A stretch of DNA of 64,000 nt from Coffea arabica (Eukaryota; Streptophyta; Magnoliopsida; Gentianales; Rubiaceae): NCBI RefSeq assembly GCF_036785885.1, contig NC_092323.1, positions 6,266,001 to 6,330,000 on the forward strand, given 5' to 3'. The position numbers and the translations under genes are program-made. This document shows, piece by piece, positions 54,823 to 64,000 of the stretch. The notes under the pieces are model-generated. The model saw only the letters and a list, made by a program, of their open reading frames with translations, did not search any database and was not told where the DNA came from. The number at the start of each line of letters is the position of its first letter. Position 1 is the first letter of the stretch.

Positions 54823-57800
54823 ACAACACGGCTTCAGGCTTCAAACTTTGTTTGATGTAGCAACACCTTCCATCGAGCATTCTATAAGTATATACTGTAG
54901 AAGATAGAATAAAAAAATGATTGTGGAAGAATTTAAGATTCTCTTTTACACACAGAAATCAAAGCGTTGTTTGTTGCACTTGGGGTTCGAGGCATGCCAA
55001 ACAAATCCCAGTGCCTCAGCCAATGTGATTCGAGTTTTGTGAAAGAGATGCCCCCAGACAAGTCCAGCAGTGCGCCCATATTTAATACCCATTAAATACT
55101 AATACGATCCCATGTGTGCAGTTGTTGCTGATCACAAGGCCTTAGTTACGTTTAGACCAGTACCATGGGACAACGCTTCAAAATCACAGCTTAGCCTGCA
55201 AAGGTAAATCACATGATGCACCCCAAGCTTACAAGTCTATATGCTGTAGTTGTAACAGTTGTTTTATATGCTAGCACTACTTTCATTACCTGGCCCGCCG
55301 ACACGTACGTCTTGACCGTACGTACGTTAACCGGGTACTTCTTGGAAAAGTCCAAAATTTCAACTTATGAGAATGAAGGAATCTGTAAAACTAAAACTAC
55401 ATGAGCTTAAAACTTGATCAGTTATATATTGTACTGTAATGAAGGCGATGAGTATAAATGACGTCTTTAATTTGTTTAATGTAAGTTTTTTTTTTTTTTT
55501 CCGGATATACAATCTATTCTTGCTTTATATTAGGAAAAGGAGAATCTGAAGAAGAGATCCAATAAGAATCTGAAGGGAACTAAACAATCGCCGGCTCAAA
55601 CGGACACGCAAACAAACGGTTGAAGAAATCTTCAGGAAAGCTTGAATTTTTTTAGTGGCCAACTACTGCTCCAGCCACAGTTGGTTGGTTGTTTAACGTA
55701 AGTGTGGTGTGGAATATTATCGGAGGTGCCAGAGACAGAGCCAGCCAACTCGTTTGGAAGATTCATTTCTGGTGTGATGGCCATTAAAGACACCATGTGG
55801 ATGCACTCTTTAAAATCGGCTTTCTTATGGCTTAATCGACCTTAGCGTCTCATACTTGGGGCATACTTAACTTATGACGGCATGTGCATGCTTTGGAAGT
55901 CCATGGATCATAGACCTTTGCGAGTTGGTTATGTTCCTGTTCTTTTGCTGTTGTACAGACGAGATGGATTGGAAATAGATAATTCAAGATAGTAAAAGAT
56001 GGATCTACATGCATGCATGCACACAGCTGTACAAACCGTCGAAAATAATTAATCTGTTGTGTAGAACGCATATTCAGTTATGGGCGTGGCAAAAAAAAAA
56101 AAGAAAAAAGAAGGCTCAAGGGGATGCATTAATTAATTGTCTCCGATGAAATGAAACTTTTGTGACAGTAACAGACTCAACACTAATTGCTGATTGAACA
56201 TATCATGAAAAATGCGCTGATGAGGGTACTACCTAATCCATGATATTTCTAGACTATGTGGTATGTGAATTAAAATTGCGGGTGGTCTGAAAATCTTGGG
56301 CCGCATAATTGCAAACTGAAGTGATGGGATTGAAAGAATATTTGAAAACCTAGGCTAGGAAAGAGAGGAGGAAGGGGACATTTTAGCACGCGTTGCCGGT
56401 GCAAGGAGGTGCAGCAATATGGCTTTGTGGGTCCTTTTGGGTTTGCTAAAAGGCTGAGCCACGGCCTCGCACTGTTTCTTTGGTCCCATCTTTTATCCGT
56501 ATCTCAGAAAAAATAATTTGTAAAAAAAAAAAAAAGAAGAAGATCGAGGGTATGGAGTGATACGACGAAACCTAGGTGAACCAGTTTTATACTTTTATTA
56601 CTATTCTTATCAGAACTATTGGCCAGAAAAATGAAAGAAAGGTCATACTAATCAGAAAATTCAAGGTGCTCACTTAAGAAACCCAAGATGGTATCATTTG
56701 TAGTATATATTCTATAAAAATAGATGATGCGATTTGAGAAACCTACTCAATAATCTGTCTCAGAGGCCCAAAACAAAGTAATATTGAAGATCAAAGGCCG
56801 AAAAATGATATCTATGTTTTGTTTTATTTTGCTAATGACAGCTAGTAGTAATTCTTATCTTTTTTGTGACAGGATGACAGTAGTACTGTAATTAATATCA
56901 TCTGGGAAACTATCAAAGTAGTAGCATCTTTTTGTTTGTTTTAAATATAAATATGGTCTAGTTGCGTTATCATGGTAAGTACTATTTTGTTCGTATCGGG
57001 ACCAATTGAATAATATTATTGTTCAAGCTGATCCAATTGTAAGCTGAATATCCAATTGTTTAATTTTCTTTTCCTTTTCCTTTCTCTTTCTGAAGGAATT
57101 AAGTACTGCCAAATATACCATGATATCTCTACCTCTCCATCTCTCACGAACATGATGAGTTATGAGCGGTACCAATAATTGACAATTTCCCTTGGCTGGA
57201 TGTGCGGGGTGCGTCTTTCTTATCTAGTGGTAATAGTAAAACAAACAAACAAAAAATATTGAAAGTGGCAGCAGAAGCCAGAAGGGTGGGGTGGGGATAG
57301 CAAAATTTCAAATTGATTTAGATGAGTCACTGACCTAGCTACCCGCATTAATCAGTAGTAGTATACTATATGATTAAATAGATATCGTTTGGTCCATTGG
57401 ATCAGGAGATAACTTAAGCGCGCGCGCGCACACACACTAATTAATTGTACTACTACTATTCGTTACTATTGTTGTTGTTATCGCAAAAAATTATAAATTT
57501 GTGTGTGAAAAGTCAAAAGTCACTGCTTAGTTGCTTTCGTGTTCCATTGCAACAAACACAACCCGTATGTGTTTCCGTGAGCAATTATTCTTTCTTCTTA
57601 CACGCACCATGATCACGAGTGGCATTACTAGGAAACAAATGACAGGGACTAACCACTTACTCAACTTAATTATGGTTAATTAAATCCTTCGATAATGACG
57701 TTAATGATTTCATAAGGTGGAATGGAATCTCGAATCTGCCTCCAGTTTTTTTTTTTTTTTTTTAACGCTATTAATGGATATAGTACAAGTAATTATATTG

Positions 57801-59414
57801 TTTTGTCTTAACAAGAAAAGGGAAAACAAAATGCATGCTTCTGTAGGTGTAGGTGGTACTTGGCACGACTCAGGGGTTGTGTTTCCGATAACAAGCTGTG
57901 TCTGATTTTGATGCTACGATCGAGTCAATTGTCAATTATGCAGGTGCAGGCAGCATATCGTTATTATTCTCTCCAGGCTTCCTTTTTTTTTTTTTTCCTT
58001 CCCCTTCCTTCCTTCTTCTCTCGACTCGTCTGAGTTCACTGCCGGGACATCTTTAGTTGCAAGACGGTCGCTTCAGACGCCAGTGGCACATCTATAAAAG
58101 CATGTCTTTTGTAGTGAAAATTATTACTCCTACACTACAAAAGCAACAAAGAAAATTTATTTTAAAAAAAAAAAAAAAGGAAAGAAAAGGAAACCAGCAG
58201 AAAAATTGGCCTGGAAAAATCGACTAAGTCTACAAGCGACAAAATCAAGATTTGAGTCTTTGACAGGTGAGGGAAGAGAACTTTTAGAGAAGGAAATGGA
58301 ATGGACAACATATATTCTTCCGAAAATGTTGAGAGGATCATCGCGTAAAGCATAGCTGTGAACCTAGAATAGAAAATCTTCATGCACATTCGGTTATCAT
58401 CGATCTGCCAAATTGGAACATAGCTTGCTTGGTTTTGGAAGTCTAACTGCAAATAGGTTATCTCCTTGCAACACAGATTTGATTTTGGCCAGGTTAGATG
58501 TCGAAGTTGCTGGCTAATGACTCTCAATTATTAACGGGATAAGCTGTTATATTCGGTTTAGCTAGCGGCTTGCTAATAATTTATCCAACTCAAGAAAAGA
58601 AAGAAGAAAAACCAGCTGCTTAATTAACAAATAAGCAGCAGTTCTTAAATTCTTAATTGCCGTATCAGACAATTAACACGCCACAGCTGGTCAAGTGTTA
58701 GAGAATAGACAAAAGATGCTGGATAATGGATTCCTGTGAAACCATGAAGATTGGGGTTGGTGGTAATTATAGGTGGGGTTTGGGACTGCTTCAGGACAAA
58801 GCAAGTCGGGCTTTTTATGCGCAGTATTTATCTGGTCTTAGCATCGTCAGCATCATTTGATAAATAATTCGGGTGATGCTGCTGCCACTGCCACTTTCAC
58901 TTTACCGTATGTACAGTCTGTCTCGAAGGAATTGGTTCCCAATCTGAAACTGAATGAGAAAAATCTAGTGGAGCTGGGTTCCACGTAGTACCAACAAACA
59001 TCCTTATCGATAATGGACCTGAATCCAGATTCCCATTTGGGTATTACATCATGAATGAAAGTTGAAACCACCACAATTACACGCAAGCTCCTCTTCCCCT
59101 CCCCTCGTCCGCCTCAGCATTATTCCATCCCTACAGAAATAAAAACAAAGCCTATATTCGAAATCAATTATTGTGTGACAGGAGGGACGTACTGTACACC
59201 TCCATCCAACCCCCTCTCCCCCGCCCTCACCAAAAACCTATTCAAGTAAAGTTTTATAGGGTCATTGAACAACTTACTTTCATAAATCGATCTATATAAA
59301 ACATAACCGATTAGCTATTCTCCAATTGAAGTTGTCATTTTTTTTATGGTGATCTACTTCCCATCGATTCTCTCAATTCAGTTGGGTCAACCCTTAGAAA
59401 ACTAAAGTAGAAGT

Positions 59415-59584
59415 AGATTAGATTATATTAAATGTGTCGTTTTCGGAAAAAAAAAAAAAGAAAAAAAAGTTGCTATTAATCACACTCGCAGATAAATCTA
59501 GAGATTAGATTATATTAAATGTGTCGTTTCGAAAAAAAAAAAGAAAAAAAAGTTGCTATTAATCACACTCGCAGATAAATCTAG
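59415..59584. repeat. 87-bp tandem duplication
   Basis: Units 59415-59501 and 59502-59584 both begin AGATTAGATTATATTAAATG and both end CACTCGCAGATAAATCTAG. They differ mainly in the length of an internal A-run and one or two bases, so the duplication looks recent. Confidence 0.9.
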
Positions 59585-62403
59585 CATATAGATTTTCATG
59601 CATGTGTTTTTCTCTGGACTCTTTTTGTTTATCGTACTAATCTAGTCCCTTCTTGAACTCTTTGATGTCTTATCATCCCCGACGTTACAAGCCTTAGCCA
59701 AAGAACTGAGGTTTACCTCCTCCAAAAAAAAAAAATTTTTTTTTGTACTGCAAAACTTATAATTTTGATCTGATCAGGGCAATAATTTATAATTGTAATC
59801 TATAAATGGGGGTGGAAAAAAATCGATAATTAAAAGTTTGAAATCTCATTGTCAATTAATAGCTTTGATTTCGTTTTCGTTTTCGTTTTCGTTGTAGGAC
59901 AAGGCTGTTAGCATATGATGATACGTAGAGGTCATTACAGTCCATCGCCGGACGTCTAAAGACATCACGTCTATCTGGCAGAAATGTGACTCCTAATTGA
60001 AGATTGAGATTTTAATTGCTAGAGCATGTGCATATTTCGAAATAAATATGCTGCATTTTCAATCTCACTCGGCCCATGGGATCCTCAGTTTCCTTTGTCT
60101 TTTTCCGAGGAATTGATGTTCCAAATTTTTAATATGTATTTCCAATTGCAACCTTATCCAATCAACGATACATTTTATACTACTGTTTCAGGAAACGACT
60201 TGTTGTGCCTAATAAAGGCCTTTTTTTCATTACAGGATTGGATTTTAGCTTCCACCTTATGTTTATTTATTGTGCCTGCTTGTTTTATTTCAGATGGCTA
60301 AAAATAAAACCCTCGTTGGGAAAACCTAGGCATGGGAGGAGATAATTTCTTAGATAACAGCTAAAACTGGACCTGGCCAGTGATTCCCAGATAAACACAC
60401 ACTCAGGTGCATTTTGTTCTTTAGATACATATTAGAACTTCCACTCCCGATCCCGACCAGTAACAGCTTGGATCCCTACAGTATTGGGCAACAACAAATT
60501 CATCCCATGCGGCCGAATGTCGAAGATTGGATCCACAAAGGAAGCCCAGAGATAGCAACCCAATCTATAAAGCGCTTGGTCACTCGTGTACGCCAATTCA
60601 CATGCATATTATTCGTCTGCAATCACAGATATGACCGCAGGATGCAATCGAGCCACGGAAATGGAATCGACAGCTAGTAGCAATATATTCTTTTTTTTTT
60701 AACTCCATTTATAAACCTCAATTCAATAAAGCACTCGATAAAAAAGACGGAAATAAGGTCGGGAAGACAGCCCATCGCTGGAACTTGCTCCACTCGTCAC
60801 ATTTCTCTTTCAAAGGAGCACTACCTTTTGGCTGCGGATTTCACTTTAGTAGAGAGGTCTCTTAACTCGAAGGAGGATTGATGGTGAAACTAGATAGAGG
60901 AGATCAAATGTAGAACGCAAGTATGTGTCAAAAAAATTTGTTGTGTTTTATATTTCAATGTATTAATGTCTGTATTTATTATATTAGTGTTTATGTGTTT
61001 GTTATATTAGCATCTATACTTTCTTTCGACTTCATCTAATAATGTACGTGCCTGCCACATTATTCCTTTTTTTTTTTCTTGGGTTAGTAGCATTCCAAGT
61101 TTTTATACTTACGTAGGCTGTGGTAGATTAATTTCAACGGTCATGTAAGAAAACTAAAAAAAATTAAAGGTTGACAATGAACGCAGAACTAGCAAACAGA
61201 GAGTAATTTATCCAGGTTGCGTACAAGTATTGACAATATGATTCTCTAGTCAATCCGATTTACTCAGATCTACAATTATGGCTTAATTGTAGTGCCTTGA
61301 ACAAGGAATGTCTATTCGAATAAACACTTTCAAGATCGGTGTTAGGTGAAGTTGCCTTTAATTGTTTCACTAAACAAGCTTAGACAGCATGTTTTAATTG
61401 TTTCAGAGAGATCAATTAAGCTTCACGTTCATGTGGACTTTAATTACTAAAATATTTTCTCCGTTATCACCAACATCATATTACTAAACTATTATTTTGC
61501 ATCTGAGTGCCAGCTAATTCAGGCCAGGGGAAAGAAAGATTAAACCAAACCAACATAAGTTGGTACGAGTCAAACCCAAGGTTAGCTTTGCTTTTATCCA
61601 TCATGATACTACACATGCGTATCACAGCCCATCACAGCCCAGATCGTGCTTGGTTCAAAATCCAGGTATTTCCTCCAGGCTGTACCAAGGCAAATGGTCA
61701 AATGGAAATGTGTTCCGCAACACGATTTTGACATACCCTCCTTGGGTGATCATCCATTTGCCAGGTTTTTCTTCTCCCCCGTTCTTTTTCCTGGCGGTCT
61801 TGTTGTTCATTTTCTCAAAAGGGGCGCAAAAGTAAGCCTGTAGATACCTCCGCGAGGCTCCGTTTGACTAGCCCTGTATCTAATGCTCACTTTGCAGTGT
61901 AACTATTATATCTCTAGCTTTTACTGGTGTTCAGGGGTCACTGAATAAATCTAAAACATGCATGAGTTGTTGAACAATTACTCGATGTCAAGTAACCAAA
62001 TTGAAGGAACATAACTTCTTGTTTGAATTTGTTTTAACATTGAATTTGGCATCTCTGTGTCAACAGCAAGAAATGGCGACAGGATGTTGAATCTCACAAG
62101 CTTTATACCCCATCTTCATTTATTTCAGAAAAAATGTTTTGATTGAGCAATTTTAAGCTCCCTAATTTGTTTGAATTGTCAGGCACGCCACAGATATATA
62201 TGTATATATATATGTGCATCATTTACCATGTGTTTGCTTCTGTTTCTTGGACCAGGCTGCGGGCATTGGAAGTGGAATTAAATCCCTAACTTGAAAAGTC
62301 CGATGAGACTAGGCGACTGGGGCTGGGAGAGTAGTTATTGAGGGGAAAATGTAAAAGAGGAAAAAGCCAAAGGCGGCCATAGACGCAACCTTTGGCCAAC
62401 ATC

Positions 62404-62579
62404 ACTGAGTTTGTTTGGACAAGTCAAATTTGGTTTGCAAAATTTGTTTTCACAAATCCCAATCACCTTTTTATCTTTTCAATCACCTTTTTATCTCACA
62501 TACATCACATCACAAAAAGTGCTACAGTAAATATCTCAAATAAATCATCCAAATAAACTCTTATCCAAACAAACTCAGT
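62404..62579. mobile_element. GAGTTTGTTTGGA/CTACAGTA MITE in the peroxidase promoter
   Basis: Terminal inverted repeats ACTGAGTTTGTTTGGACAAG and the complement of CTTATCCAAACAAACTCAGT match at 19 of 20 positions. The interior has a small direct repeat (AATCACCTTTTTATCT twice) and ACATCACAAAAAGTGCTACA. It lies about 260-430 bp upstream of the peroxidase start codon. Confidence 0.75.
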
Positions 62580-62734
62580 CCTGTCATTTTCAAAATCACC
62601 AATTTCTCTCTGATAGTTTAATGAACTTTCTTCCTCATAAGAAAGACTCTAAACCAACCAACTTTTTACTTATATATATTCCTCTCATTTGAACATTCTA
62701 CAAACCAACCTTACCCGGACCGACCCTAGCTAAT

Positions 62735-62739
62735 TATAA

Positions 62740-62740
<1 letters not shown>
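62735..62740 (+). promoter_or_regulatory. Probable TATA box of the peroxidase gene
   Basis: TATAAA lies 103 bp upstream of the start codon. A start site about 30 bp further would fall in the CT repeat and give a 5' leader near 70 bases. A second TATATATA-like word near 62670 is an alternative. Confidence 0.5.

Positions 62741-62743
<3 letters not shown>

Positions 62744-62776
<33 letters not shown>
62744..62776. repeat. (CT)n microsatellite in the peroxidase leader
   Basis: About 16 CT units just downstream of the TATA box. Pyrimidine repeats are common in plant 5' leaders, and length changes here would alter the leader directly. Confidence 0.85.
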
Positions 62777-62778
<2 letters not shown>

Positions 62779-62837
62779 GTTCTGCAGGCGTTCATCATCT
62801 TCCTATTTTTTTTAAGCCTGCTTTGGATTTGGAAGAG

Positions 62838-64000
62838 ATGATGGATCGTCATCGGCTCAGTAATGTTGTTATAACTGTCTTTTCACTTTCTCTCGTTGCT
62901 TGTTTGTCCCCTGACTTAGTGTCAGCGCAGCTCAAGCGCAACTATTACGCCAATACCTGCCCCAATGTTGAAAGCATTGTTAGGAATGCCGTCACCCAAA
63001 AATTCCAGCAGACCTTCATTACAGTCCCCGGCACCCTCCGTCTCTTCTTCCACGATTGTTTTGTCAATGTAAGTATTAATTAACTCCTTCCATTTTGCAA
63101 AAGACACGGAGCTCTTCTCTCTTAATTGTGTGTGTGTGTGTGTGTATATATTTTTTTTCTTGAATACACATTGGAATGACTGGTTCTGTCTCGGGTTAAT
63201 TGGAAACAAAAAGGGTTGCGATGCTTCTGTCATAATAGCATCGACCCCAAACAACCAGGCAGAAAAAGATCACCCTGATAACCTGTCACTGGCCGGAGAT
63301 GGATTCGATACGGTTATCAAAGCCAAAGCAGACGTTGATGCAGTGGCGAGTTGCAGGAACAAGGTGTCGTGCGCTGACATTCTTGCCATGGCCGCCCGAG
63401 ACGTTATTGCACTGGTAAATTCATCTTCCCTCGTCCTCATGCATGCCTAGCTACTTGACCTTAAAATCCAATAATATTTTTCTTTCTAATCTCATCCGTG
63501 TAGGCCGGCGGACCTTCATATGCCGTTGAATTGGGAAGACTGGATGGCTTGAGCTCAACTGCCTCAAGCGTCAATGGAAGACTGCCCAAGCCAAGCTTCA
63601 ATTTGAACCAGCTCAATGCAATATTCGCAGCCAATGGGCTAAGCCAGACGGACATGATTGCTCTCTCAGGTAACTAACACCCGCCACGTGGCATTACAAT
63701 ATTGCACTTTCACTTCGTTCGTTAAACATGCATGCATTGATGAACCAAAAAAAATTTGATTAGAGTAAAACCAGAGTTAACTAAGATTGATTAGGAGCAG
63801 GGGTTACTGATTAGTAGCAGTAGTAAATAGTAGTAATTATATTAATCTGATGAAGCATTCATTATTCGTCACATGGTAAATTCTGCGCAGGTGCGCACAC
63901 GGTGGGTTTCTCACACTGTAACCGGTTTGCAAACCGGATATACAATTTCAGCCCTCAGAATCCAATCGACCCGACTCTCAACAGAGCATACGCAAGCCAA
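62838..64000 (+). CDS. Class III (secretory) peroxidase, PER73/PER16-like, 3' end outside the window
   Basis: Four exons are visible (62838-63068, 63214-63414, 63504-63669, 63891-beyond 64000), coding for 236 residues of an expected 325-330. A signal peptide of about 30 residues ends before the mature [14 protein letters not shown] start. Distal haem site: [16 protein letters not shown], with Arg and His for peroxide cleavage and calcium-site residues. The proximal haem ligand is the His in [10 protein letters not shown] at the start of exon 4. [12 protein letters not shown] is the usual structural block. The intron positions are the classic three of this family. The enzyme is secreted to the cell wall and oxidises phenolics or produces reactive oxygen. 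The two adjacent ATGs at 62838 and 62841 are both possible. Resemblance is to the PER16/45/73 group. Confidence 0.95.

Larger units (their letters stand above)
53835..62837. other. 9-kb gap without a recognisable gene
   Basis: The right part is the peroxidase upstream region and the left part the upstream region and probable 5' UTR of the LxLxL gene. Contents seen: a TTGCTG hexamer array (54798-54822), many A/T homopolymers, a (GC)n-(AC)n tract near 57419-57436, an 87-bp tandem duplication (59415-59584), a TTTTCG array near 59868-59894 and a MITE (62404-62579). Open frames of 60-121 codons have no domain, no plausible splice continuation and often no ATG. I searched by eye for the commonest plant miRNA sequences and tRNA boxes and found none, but this is not exhaustive. 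Confidence 0.5.

Noticed and set aside
55213-55404. 63-codon frame with a hydrophobic segment
   Set aside because: No family resemblance, no splice continuation, and composition like surrounding non-coding DNA.
61090-61430. Stretch that looked like a retrotransposon leader or gag remnant
   Set aside because: No open frame, LTR ends, primer binding site or target duplication could be identified.

Overview
The window is nuclear DNA of a flowering plant, almost certainly a eudicot. Genes are split by many short introns, all with GT-AG borders in the models below. The proteins are plant families (NPH3, class III peroxidase, RNC1, CGLD27), and intergenic DNA is AT-rich with MITEs, SINE-like pieces and microsatellites. 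I lean weakly towards an asterid but cannot name the species. There is no operon logic; each gene is its own transcription unit.

Layout: J-domain protein (+, 3419-7119); CGLD27 (-, 8039-10995); a transposon-rich gap; prolyl 4-hydroxylase (+, 14895-18404); MFSD5-type molybdate transporter (-, 19478-22649); acyl-CoA-binding protein of the ACBP3 type (-, 23929-25776); a gap with a hAT and a Mutator-like MITE; a 77-residue zinc-finger protein (+, 29616-31452); casein kinase II alpha (-, 32952-38297); RNC1 (-, 40196-44341); an NPH3/BTB protein (+, 47572-50885); a 221-residue protein with LxLxL motifs (-, 53071-53834); about 9 kb without a recognisable gene; and the first four exons of a class III peroxidase (+, from 62838), cut by the window end. 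Every splice site was chosen by joining reading frames by eye and checking that phases add up to whole codons.

The genes do different jobs: chaperone, chloroplast biogenesis and intron splicing, cell-wall protein modification, ion transport, lipid binding, kinase signalling, phototropism-type scaffolding, and wall peroxidation. Their order matters more than shared function. From memory, CGLD27, CK2alpha, the NPH3 gene, the LxLxL gene and the peroxidase match the order of Arabidopsis At5g67370 to At5g67400. P4H, the MFS carrier, the zinc-finger protein and CK2alpha match At2g23096 to At2g23070. The window would then be an ancestral block that Arabidopsis keeps as two interleaved halves.

The mobile DNA gave the clearest new observations: two roughly 973-bp copies of one Mutator-like MITE with 9-bp target duplications, two hAT-type MITEs with 8-bp duplications, at least six short MITE-like repeats with GTTTGGA-type ends (most also carrying CTACAGTA-like blocks), and a 164-bp poly(A)-tailed insertion with a 14-bp target duplication that carries the plant snRNA promoter element.
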